A DNA stretch of 35,322 bases from an uncultured Ignavibacteriales bacterium (lineage in GTDB: Bacteria; Bacteroidota; Ignavibacteria; Ignavibacteriales; Melioribacteraceae): NCBI GenBank assembly GCA_947311785.1, contig CAMZLW010000008.1:1-35322 (forward strand). Reading direction: 5' to 3'. Position numbers and translations under genes: made by a program. The notes under the pieces are model-generated. The model was not told the DNA's origin and searched no databases. It was given only the letters and a program-made list of their open reading frames with translations. Shown piece after piece: positions 26,394 through 33,128 of this stretch; within the stretch, counting starts at the first letter, position 1; each line of letters starts with the position of its first letter.

Positions 26394-26732
26394 ATGAAAT
26401 ACGCAAAAGAAATATTTATGGCAGTAGCTGTAATTTTTACAGTTGTAGTCCTTTTTGTAGATACCTCAAATAATGTAGAACAATCAACAGATGAAACAGC
26501 TTTTAACAATTGGGCTTTTAGTGTAATTGATGCTGCAAAAACTGACTCAACTTATACAAGAATTCCACTTAATTCCAAAGCCGATCAACGGTGGTTTATG
26601 GAAATTATGTTTGATGCTTGGAGTGGGAAAATATCCAAAAGCGAATTTGTTAGAAAAGGGTTAGAAAAATTTCCGAATAGTGAAAAATCATTTCTATTTG
26701 TAGCTGATAGGTTCCCTAAAAACAAACAATAG
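26394..26732 (+). CDS. Small membrane-anchored protein of unknown function
   Basis: A 112-residue protein. An N-terminal hydrophobic segment (IFMAVAVIFTVVVLFV, about residues 7-22) looks like an uncleaved anchor or a signal. It is followed by an ~85-residue soluble part rich in aromatic and charged residues (WAFSVIDAAK, RWFMEIMFDAW, KGLEKFPN), probably helical. I recognise no family. It stands alone, 230 bases after the barrel gene and behind the terminator, with no obvious Shine-Dalgarno. The coding call rests on its length, clean composition and a protein-like pattern. Confidence 0.55.
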   Translation: MKYAKEIFMAVAVIFTVVVLFVDTSNNVEQSTDETAFNNWAFSVIDAAKTDSTYTRIPLNSKADQRWFMEIMFDAWSGKISKSEFVRKGLEKFPNSEKSFLFVADRFPKNKQ

Positions 26733-26813
26733 TTAAGCAATTGATTTATTAATTGAAAATTATATAAATATTTCAGTAACTTGTTGTAAACAAATTCTAA
26801 CAAATAGATACTT

Positions 26814-27185
26814 ATGATTGAAATTAGGATACCAACAAGTGCCGCAGTTCTTCTTCTGAAGGAGAAAATAGTTTTAGAATTAAAAGCCCTTCAAAAAGCA
26901 TCAATTTTCCCAGAGGAAATTAGTATTTCCGATTTATCCGATAACGAATTATTAAGTATTGTAGAATCAGCCGCTCTCGATTTAATTTATACCTTACCAG
27001 CCGAAATTTATGTAGCCGATAGTAACATTGCCGATATTATTTATAGAGCAATTAGAACTTTTGCATTGGAACAACAACGAAGTGCATTTGATAATTATAC
27101 AAAAGAGAGAGCCAAGAGTTTGGTAAAACCAATTAAAAAGTTATTCGAAATTTCGGGTGAAAAGGAAATTTATAGTCGAAACTAA
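26814..27185 (+). CDS. Small cytosolic protein of unknown function
   Basis: A 123-residue protein without a signal peptide. Its pattern is mainly helical: KEKIVLELKALQKASIF, ISISDLSDNELLSIVESA and IIYRAIRTFALEQQR. The acidic and hydrophobic spacing suggests a small folded protein, but no family is recognised. It follows the 112-residue gene by 81 bases on the same strand and is convergent with recQ. Nothing in the flanks indicates its role. Confidence 0.5.
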   Translation: MIEIRIPTSAAVLLLKEKIVLELKALQKASIFPEEISISDLSDNELLSIVESAALDLIYTLPAEIYVADSNIADIIYRAIRTFALEQQRSAFDNYTKERAKSLVKPIKKLFEISGEKEIYSRN

Positions 27186-27209
27186 TTGGCAAACCTTAAG
27201 TTAGTTACA

Positions 27210-27245
27210 TGTCATTGCAAAGAGTTTTTTCTGAAGCAATCTGCC
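27210..27245 (+). repeat. Decayed dispersed hairpin repeat between convergent genes
   Basis: GTCATTGCAAAGAG, then a T-run, then GAAGCAATCT. ATTGC (27213-27217) pairs with GCAAT. The wording resembles the common bacterial intergenic phrase GTCATTGCGAG..GAAGCAATCT, here eroded. It might also serve as a terminator for the two converging genes. Confidence 0.4.
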
Positions 27246-27275
27246 AAAGGCATTCTTACAGAAGTGGCAAAGGTT

Positions 27276-28748
27276 TTATTCTCCACTCTCTTTGTTACAA
27301 CAATCACAATTTCCACAAGGTTTTTCGCCAGCAAATCCAAAATAATCCGATATAAAAACTCGTCTGCATTTTTCTTCTTTAAAATAATTTACCATTGCTA
27401 GTAGTTTTTTATTATCGTTCATTAATTTATTTTCTAATCGTTTCTCATTTTCTAAGTTTGGATGTAGCTCTGAAATTAATTTAATATTTGAATTTTCAAC
27501 ACTTCCCTCTGTAACTCCGTATCTATCGAGCATTGAGAGAACGGTTTCAACTCTAAAATCACTTCTATCCTTAAAGCTCATTTCCTCGCGGATAAAATCG
27601 ATACCCATTGAGTTAATCTTATCGGCATCTTTTCGCAAAATATTATAAACACGGTCGTAATAATCGGCAGAAGGGTTACTCCATTTTATGAACTCCATTT
27701 GTGTGTATAAATCGGATGGGTCGTAAAGCAGAAGGCAAAGCGAATCTTTTCCATCACGTCCAGCTCTACCAATCTCTTGGTAATACGATTCAATAGAGGA
27801 TGGAATTTCTGCGTGAATTATCAAGCGAATATCCGCTTTATCTATCCCCATCCCAAAAGCATTTGTTGCAAGAATTATTTCTCCGTGGGATTCTGCGGAA
27901 TTATTGTTCTCCATAAATTGTCGCTGAACTTGTTTTCTCTTCTGTGGCTCTAACTTTCCGTGATAAACAGAATGTCCAATATTTGCTTTATACAAATATC
28001 CAGAAAACTCATCCAATGTTTTTATTAACGAAAAATAAATAATTGTGCTACCCTTGTATGTTTGTAGAGCATCAATTATTTTTTCTAATTTATCGTCGTA
28101 GCCCCAAATGTCTTTAGCTTCAAGTCGCAGATTTGGTCGCTGGATTCCTTGATGAAAAAGTTCAATTTCGCTTTCATTCAAATTCATTTTTTTGATAATA
28201 TCTTTTTGAACATCCAAAGTTGCAGTAGCAGTTAAGGCAACAGTAAGCGGATTTCCGATTAGCTTACGGAACTCACCAATGCGTGAGTAATCTGGACGGA
28301 AATCGTGTCCCCACTCGGAAATGCAATGAGCTTCATCAATTGCCAACAACGAAATTTTCGCATTTTTAATTTTTGCAATAAATTCTTTTTTACGGAAACG
28401 CTCTGGAGTTACATACAAGAGTTTAATTTTTCCATCAACAAAATTTTGTAAACGCTTTTCACGGTTTCCCTTTGAAACAGTGGAGTTTATAAATTCTGCT
28501 GGAATATCTCGTTTTTTTAAAGCATCAACCTGATCTTGCATCAAAGCAATAAGTGGAGAAATTACAATTGTTCCTCCATCAAATATCAGTGCAGGAATTT
28601 GATAAATAAGCGATTTGCCTCCGCCAGTTGGCATTAAAACAAGTGCGTGTTTTTTCTTTTCAACAAGCGTGTTAATTATTGTTTCTTGTAATCCACGAAA
28701 TTCATTGAATCCAAAATATTGTTTTAATATTTCTATTGGTTTTTTCAT
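27276..28748 (-). CDS. recQ: Short RecQ-family ATP-dependent DNA helicase
   Basis: A 490-residue superfamily 2 helicase. Q-motif region FGFNEFRGLQ (13-22), Walker A PTGGGKS (40-46), motif Ia SPLIALMQDQ, motif II DEAHCISEWGHDFRP (the RecQ-specific aromatic loop follows DEAH), motif III ALTATAT, and motif VI QEIGRAGRDG are all present. The C-terminus carries a winged-helix-like stretch and a zinc site (C-R-R, then PCGNCDCC), after which the protein ends. E. coli RecQ (about 610 residues) continues into an HRDC domain, absent here. RecQ unwinds 3'-5' in recombination and fork repair. The gene is divergent from the WYL regulator over a 180-base region with a strong inverted repeat. Confidence 0.93.
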   Translation of the reverse strand: MKKPIEILKQYFGFNEFRGLQETIINTLVEKKKHALVLMPTGGGKSLIYQIPALIFDGGTIVISPLIALMQDQVDALKKRDIPAEFINSTVSKGNREKRLQNFVDGKIKLLYVTPERFRKKEFIAKIKNAKISLLAIDEAHCISEWGHDFRPDYSRIGEFRKLIGNPLTVALTATATLDVQKDIIKKMNLNESEIELFHQGIQRPNLRLEAKDIWGYDDKLEKIIDALQTYKGSTIIYFSLIKTLDEFSGYLYKANIGHSVYHGKLEPQKRKQVQRQFMENNNSAESHGEIILATNAFGMGIDKADIRLIIHAEIPSSIESYYQEIGRAGRDGKDSLCLLLYDPSDLYTQMEFIKWSNPSADYYDRVYNILRKDADKINSMGIDFIREEMSFKDRSDFRVETVLSMLDRYGVTEGSVENSNIKLISELHPNLENEKRLENKLMNDNKKLLAMVNYFKEEKCRRVFISDYFGFAGEKPCGNCDCCNKESGE

Positions 28749-28759
28749 AGTTAGATTTG

Positions 28760-28794
28760 AGATTTAGAGACGTGAGACACAAGACTCTAAATCT
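28760..28794. promoter_or_regulatory. Perfect 9-base inverted repeat between recQ and the WYL regulator
   Basis: AGATTTAGA (28760-28768) is the exact reverse complement of TCTAAATCT (28786-28794), with 17 bases between. It lies 12-46 bases upstream of recQ. It could be an operator, a hairpin in the recQ leader or part of a dispersed repeat (the interior reads GACGTGAGACAC). Function is not shown. Confidence 0.45.
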
Positions 28795-28929
28795 GTTGTT
28801 TCATTGTTAAAATTTTAATCTCCAAAGATATTGTTTTCTAAAGTTGATAACGTTAAAAATATTTTTAATAATTAGAATTATAGCTATTTTAAAAGCTAAG
28901 GAAGAACTATTAATACTATAATGTAAAAA

Positions 28930-29631
28930 ATGGAAAACCCAAACAACATACCTCGCTTATCACGGCTCTCCGCAATACTTACACTCTTGCAATCTAAAAG
29001 AGTAATTACTTCAACTGAAATTGCAAACAAATTTGGAGTAAGTAAACGGACTGCGTATAGAGATATTAAGGCTTTGGTCTTATCAGGCATCCCAATTTTT
29101 ACAGAAGAGGGGAAAGGCTACTCGTTGGTTGAGGGCTACACGCTTCCGCCAATAATGTTTACCGAGCAAGAGGCAAATGCTTTGATGACTGCCGAAGAGT
29201 TGATTTCCAAAAACAAAGACAAATCGTTAATAGACAATCATAGCAGTGCAATTTCAAAAATAAAATCTGTTTTAAGATTCAGTAAAAAAGAGAAGGCTGA
29301 AATTCTATCCGAAAGAATTGCCTACTTTAATAATTTTGCAAAAGAGATTACAAGCGATAATCTTTCAACAATCCAGATTGCAATTACTAATTTAGAATTA
29401 GTGAAAATAAAATATTTATCGATAAGTAAAAACGAATTAACCAAAAGAGAAATAGAGCCACAAGCACTTTACCACTCTAACGAAAATTGGATTTTAATTG
29501 CATGGTGCAATTTGCGAAACGACTACAGAGAATTTCGTTTAGATAAAATTGAAACATTAGAGGTTTTGAATAAGCATTTTCTTAGCAGAAACTTCAACTT
29601 AATAGAATATTTTAAATCGTATAATCAATAG
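28930..29631 (+). CDS. YafY-type HTH plus WYL-domain transcriptional regulator
   Basis: A 233-residue protein. The N-terminal winged helix-turn-helix (about 8-62) shows RLSAILTLLQSKRVITSTEI and FGVSKRTAYRDIKAL, the DeoR/HTH_11 pattern. The C-terminal half holds a WYL domain (about 150-215): IEPQALYHSNENWILIAW, with the tripeptide as W-I-L, then YREFRLDKI. Such regulators sense ligands, often nucleic-acid related, and commonly control stress or DNA-repair genes. An in-frame stop (TAA at 28924) fixes the start at or after 28930. The best AAGGAAG site (28898-28904) is 25 bases away, so initiation is probably not Shine-Dalgarno driven. Its target could be the divergent recQ or the adjacent membrane gene; this is inference. 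Confidence 0.88.
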   Translation: MENPNNIPRLSRLSAILTLLQSKRVITSTEIANKFGVSKRTAYRDIKALVLSGIPIFTEEGKGYSLVEGYTLPPIMFTEQEANALMTAEELISKNKDKSLIDNHSSAISKIKSVLRFSKKEKAEILSERIAYFNNFAKEITSDNLSTIQIAITNLELVKIKYLSISKNELTKREIEPQALYHSNENWILIAWCNLRNDYREFRLDKIETLEVLNKHFLSRNFNLIEYFKSYNQ

Positions 29632-29647
29632 ACCCCTTGCCATAGGG

Positions 29648-29678
29648 TTGACAATTGCCCTTTTTATATTTGCATAAC
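29648..29678 (+). promoter_or_regulatory. Promoter candidate for the small membrane protein
   Basis: TTGACA (29648-29653) stands upstream of TATATTTG (29665-29672), an exact match to the Bacteroidota -7 element TAnnTTTG. Spacing to TTG is 14 bases, shorter than the usual ~19. CATAAC (29673-29678) is an alternative -10. It lies only 16 bases past the regulator stop. Confidence 0.4.
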
Positions 29679-29693
29679 AATCATCAAAAAAAA

Positions 29694-29698
29694 AGGAG
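29694..29698 (+). promoter_or_regulatory. Ribosome binding site of the small membrane protein
   Basis: AGGAG within an A-rich leader, six bases before the ATG at 29705; it fixes this start. Confidence 0.65.
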
Positions 29699-29704
29699 AA
29701 AATT

Positions 29705-30073
29705 ATGAAAGCTAAAAGATTAACTATTGCAACCTTGTTAGGTTTGTTGTTTGGATTTGTCTGCTACGGTCTTGCCTCAAGCGGTGCGTATGAAGTTTCG
29801 GGAATGTTGGCAGTAAGTATTATACTTGGCAGAACTCTTATTGGGGTTGCTATTGGAATAAGCAAATTTCCCCTAAAACATTGGGCTTTGCACGGAATTG
29901 TTATGGGATTTTTGTTTAGTTTGCCTGCAGGATTTGGAGCAATATCGGGTTCTGAAAATCCAGAGTTTACACATAAAGCAATGTTTATTTCTACAATTGT
30001 TGCTGGAATGGTTTACGGATTTTTAATTGAATTTATTACAACTATTTTGTTTAAGGCAAAACAACATGTATAG
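29705..30073 (+). CDS. Small four-helix membrane protein of unknown function
   Basis: A 122-residue protein with about four hydrophobic helices: TIATLLGLLFGFVCYGLA, MLAVSIILGRTLIGVAIGI, WALHGIVMGFLFSLPAG and TIVAGMVYGFLIEFITTIL. It ends in a basic tail. The glycine-rich helices suggest a compact bundle, but I recognise no named family. It has its own promoter candidate and a good ribosome site, 73 bases after the WYL regulator, so it may be regulated by that protein. Confidence 0.75.
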   Translation: MKAKRLTIATLLGLLFGFVCYGLASSGAYEVSGMLAVSIILGRTLIGVAIGISKFPLKHWALHGIVMGFLFSLPAGFGAISGSENPEFTHKAMFISTIVAGMVYGFLIEFITTILFKAKQHV

Positions 30074-30109
30074 AAAAGTAATTTAGCTTTATTTTATTGT
30101 TGTATAGTT

Positions 30110-30128
30110 CGTGAATTGGTGGCTATCT
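30110..30128 (+). repeat. Dispersed intergenic phrase, copy 2
   Basis: CGTGAATTGGTGGCTATCT, matching the copy at 7942-7961. It sits between the small membrane protein and the acetyltransferase. Confidence 0.5.
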
Positions 30129-30171
30129 GCTTTGCTTTTAACCGCTATATTTTATAATAAGGAAATTATTT

Positions 30172-30930
30172 ATGAATGAATTGAAAATTAAAAAACTAAC
30201 GGAAATAAATATTACTGAGGAACATATCTGCTGTGCAATATCCTATAAAAAATGTGTTGATGGCTATAATGCCAAAAAGGATTGGCTTAAAAATCAGTTC
30301 AAAGATGGATATGTTTTTAAAAAATTAGATGTAAGAGGAAAAGTATTTATCGAATATGTTCCTGCAGAAAAAGGCTGGGTGCCTATTGATGCCCCCAACT
30401 ATATGCTAATAAATTGTTTCTGGGTTTCGGGAAAGTATAAAGGACACGGACATGCAAAAGAACTTTTAAGAGAGTGCGAAAAAGATTCAAAAAACATGAA
30501 TGGAATTGTTGTAGTGGTTGGAGAAAAGAAGCAGCCATTTATGTCGGATAAAAAGTTTTTCCAGAAACAAGGTTTTGAACTTTGCGACAGAGCTGAACCA
30601 TATTTTGAACTTTGGTATAAACCATTTAAGAAAAATGCACCAATTCCAAAATTTAAAGATATTGCAAAAAGTGGCGAATGTAATGTTACGAAAGAGCTTA
30701 GTGTTTACTACACAAACGCTTGTCCGTTTACGGAATACTATGTAAACACTGAGCTAAAACGCATTGCAAAAGATAGAGGAATGAACATTAAAATTATAAA
30801 GTTGAAAACAAAGGAAGAAGCTCAAAACCATTTTGTGCCACACACAATTTATTCTGTTTTTTATAATGGAAAGTTTGTAACGCAACATATATTAAATGAA
30901 AAATCTTTCGATAAATTTATTGAAGTATAA
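30172..30930 (+). CDS. GNAT N-acetyltransferase with C-terminal YoaP domain
   Basis: A 252-residue protein. The GNAT core spans about 1-160, with the acetyl-CoA loop as KYKGHGHAKELL (near 87-98), followed by a NGIVVVVGEKKQPF beta strand and FFQKQGFELC. The C-terminal part shows YYTNACPFTEYY (a Cys-Pro-Phe motif near 185-190) and ends in the YoaP signature PHTIYSVFYNGKFV. Domain order and length match Bacillus YoaP-type proteins (about 250 residues). The natural substrate of the family is unclear to me. It stands as its own unit, with a terminator candidate behind it. Confidence 0.85.
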   Translation: MNELKIKKLTEINITEEHICCAISYKKCVDGYNAKKDWLKNQFKDGYVFKKLDVRGKVFIEYVPAEKGWVPIDAPNYMLINCFWVSGKYKGHGHAKELLRECEKDSKNMNGIVVVVGEKKQPFMSDKKFFQKQGFELCDRAEPYFELWYKPFKKNAPIPKFKDIAKSGECNVTKELSVYYTNACPFTEYYVNTELKRIAKDRGMNIKIIKLKTKEEAQNHFVPHTIYSVFYNGKFVTQHILNEKSFDKFIEV

Positions 30931-30990
30931 TTCGTAAGAACGTAAACCGAAAGTCGTAAATCGTAAGTGTAAAATTGTTTCTTCCGTTTT

Positions 30991-31022
30991 ATCCCGCAAA
31001 AATAGTGGGGCGGATTTTTTTT
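30991..31022 (+). terminator. Terminator candidate after the acetyltransferase
   Basis: CCGC (30994-30997) pairs with GCGG (31010-31013), extended by AT/AT across a bulged C, followed by eight T (31015-31022). A longer inverted repeat encloses it: CGAAAGTCG (30948-30956) and CGACTTTCG (31024-31032). Confidence 0.45.
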
Positions 31023-31080
31023 GCGACTTTCGATTCTCGAATTACGGAAAATAAGAATTCGAAAACCAACAACATAAAAA

Positions 31081-31881
31081 ATGAATTACAAAGAAATAAA
31101 CAAAACCCTTTGGAACAACAAAACGGATGTTCATATAAATTCGGAGTTCTACGATAACCAAACTTTTATTGAAGGACGGAACTCTTTAAACTCAATTGAA
31201 ATTGAATTGCTCGGAGATATCAAAGGAAAATCAATTCTCCATCTGCAATGCCACTTTGGGCAAGATACAATTTCGCTCAGCAGACTTGGGGCAAATGTAA
31301 CTGGAATTGATTTATCGGACAAAGTAATTAAAAGAGCAAAGGAACTTGCAACTAAAACAAATTCAGATGCTACATTTATATGTTGTGATATTTACGATCT
31401 TCCAAAATATTTGGATGAAAAATTTGATTTAGTATTTACGAGTTACGGCACAATTGGCTGGCTACCAGATTTGGATAAGTGGGCGAAAATAGTTTCTCGA
31501 TTTCTAAAACCAAATGGGAAATTTATTTTTGCTGAATTCCATCCAGTGGTTTGGATGTTTGATGACAGTTTCACAAAAATTGAATTTAACTATTTTAATG
31601 ATGCTCCAATTGTGGAAGCAGAGGAAGGGACTTATGTAGATAAAAATGCACCAATAAAGAATAAATCCATTTCCTGGAATCACAGCATTAGTGAAGTGAT
31701 AAATAGTTTACTACAAAACGGACTTGAAATAATTTCAATGAACGAGTTTGATTACTCACCTTATAATTGCTTCAATAATACAGTTGAATTTGAACCCCAA
31801 AAATTTAGAATAAAACATTTGGGAAATAAAATTCCGATGGTATATTCAATTGTTGCAAATAAGATAGTTCCAGCAAAATAA
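31081..31881 (+). CDS. Class I SAM-dependent methyltransferase
   Basis: A 266-residue protein. Rossmann motif I reads ILHLQCHFGQDTISLSRLG (about 52-70), with the Leu-Gln-Cys-His-Phe-Gly-Gln-Asp variant of the glycine loop. Then come VTGIDLSDKVIKRAKEL (motif post I, acidic Asp binding the SAM ribose), ATFICCDIYDLP (motif II) and FDLVFTSYGTIGWLPDL (motif III). The C-terminal third contains FAEFHPVVWMFDD, typical of this small-molecule methyltransferase subgroup. The substrate cannot be told. The start follows a 150-base repeat-rich gap with no clear Shine-Dalgarno. Confidence 0.88.
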   Translation: MNYKEINKTLWNNKTDVHINSEFYDNQTFIEGRNSLNSIEIELLGDIKGKSILHLQCHFGQDTISLSRLGANVTGIDLSDKVIKRAKELATKTNSDATFICCDIYDLPKYLDEKFDLVFTSYGTIGWLPDLDKWAKIVSRFLKPNGKFIFAEFHPVVWMFDDSFTKIEFNYFNDAPIVEAEEGTYVDKNAPIKNKSISWNHSISEVINSLLQNGLEIISMNEFDYSPYNCFNNTVEFEPQKFRIKHLGNKIPMVYSIVANKIVPAK

Positions 31882-31899
31882 ATTCCAACAATAAAACCC

Positions 31900-31953
31900 G
31901 ACTATTGTGCAAGTATTTGCATAATAGTCTTGATTATTATGCAAACTTTTGCA
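31900..31953 (+). promoter_or_regulatory. Twin palindromes upstream of the DUF4143 ATPase gene
   Basis: TGCAA-4-TTGCA occurs twice (31908-31921 and 31940-31953), with centres 32 bases apart, close to three helical turns. The first lies inside a longer inverted repeat, 31900-31912 with 31917-31929 (12 of 13 pairs plus one G-T), which also could act as a hairpin terminator for the methyltransferase gene. A paired operator is the more specific reading; no regulator is known. Confidence 0.45.
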
Positions 31954-31965
31954 ATATTTACACCC

Positions 31966-33126
31966 ATGAAGCGTTATTTATATGAAAATATTCTGAAAGA
32001 TTTGCAGAAAAAGATGGTTCTTCTTACTGGTCCTAGGCAAGTTGGCAAAACCTACCTCGCTAAACAGATGATGGAAGAGTTTAAAAATCCAGTTTATCTG
32101 AATTACGACAATATTACAGACCAAAAAATTATTAGAACGCAAACTTGGCGTAAGGATTCTGGGTTATTAGTATTTGATGAAATACATAAAATGCCAAATT
32201 GGAAAAATTATATTAAGGGTGTATTTGATACAAAAACGAATGAACAAAAAATTCTTGTTACTGGTAGTGCAAGATTAGAGACCTTTCGAAAAAGTGGCGA
32301 TTCTCTTGCAGGGCGATATTATCATTACCGACTAAATCCCATAACTATTGATGAAGTAAAAACTAAATTATCAGAATATTCAATTTTGAAAAATTTTAAT
32401 CACTTTGGTGGTTTTCCCGAACCATTTTTGAATAGTATAAATTTGGAAGAGAGCGAAGCAGAAAAGGAACTTATTCGCTGGCAGAAGCAATATTATTCAA
32501 GTTTAATACGTGAAGATATTTTAGACTTTAGCAGAATTCAAGAGATATCAACAATTAGATATCTGTTGGAGTTGTTACGCACCAGAGTTGGTAGTCCAGT
32601 TTCATATAAAGGGCTTGCGGAGGATTTACAAAAATCACCCAATACAATAAAAAAATATGTGGAAATTTTAGAGAGTTTATACATTATTTTTCTTATACGA
32701 CCCTATCATAAGAGGATAAATCGTTCCTTACTGAAAGAGCCAAAAGTTTACTTTTACGATACTTCTTTCGTAAATGGAAACGAAGGGATTCTTTTAGAGA
32801 ACAACATTGCAGTTAGTTTGCTAAAGCACACTCAATATAAACAAGATTCAGAGGGTAAAGAAATTGAGTTAAAGTATGTTAAAACAAAAGAGAAAAAGGA
32901 AGTCGATTTTGTTTTGGTTAAAAATGAAACACCAAAAATGTTTTTAGAAGTGAAGCTATCCGATAGAAAAATTTCAAAGCAGCTTTATTATTTCCAATCA
33001 AAATTTCCCGAATCCGAGTTTATTCAACTTGTGCAGAACTTACAGCAAGAGGAAGATATAAAAAATATTAAGTTAAGAAAAGCTGCTGAGTGGATAGGAG
33101 ATATAGATAACAAAGAATTTTTGTAA
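31966..33126 (+). CDS. AAA_14/DUF4143-family ATP-binding protein
   Basis: 386 residues from the ATG at 31966. The frame stays open to a TTG at 31930 and an ATG at 31939, but these fall in or beside the palindromes, and MKRYLYENILKDL looks like a natural start. Walker A is GPRQVGKT (about 22-29), Walker B LLVFDEIHK (near 67-75), and a sensor-like LVTGSARL follows. The C-terminal half is DUF4143-like: SPVSYKGLAEDLQKSPNTIKKYVEILESLYIIF, then PKVYFYDTSF and a nuclease-like KEVDFVLVKN..PKMFLEVKLSD stretch (D..ExK). Family members are widespread ATPases of unclear function, often near mobile or toxin genes. The stop is only two bases from the convergent uvrB stop. Confidence 0.85.
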   Translation: MKRYLYENILKDLQKKMVLLTGPRQVGKTYLAKQMMEEFKNPVYLNYDNITDQKIIRTQTWRKDSGLLVFDEIHKMPNWKNYIKGVFDTKTNEQKILVTGSARLETFRKSGDSLAGRYYHYRLNPITIDEVKTKLSEYSILKNFNHFGGFPEPFLNSINLEESEAEKELIRWQKQYYSSLIREDILDFSRIQEISTIRYLLELLRTRVGSPVSYKGLAEDLQKSPNTIKKYVEILESLYIIFLIRPYHKRINRSLLKEPKVYFYDTSFVNGNEGILLENNIAVSLLKHTQYKQDSEGKEIELKYVKTKEKKEVDFVLVKNETPKMFLEVKLSDRKISKQLYYFQSKFPESEFIQLVQNLQQEEDIKNIKLRKAAEWIGDIDNKEFL

Positions 33127-33128
33127 AC

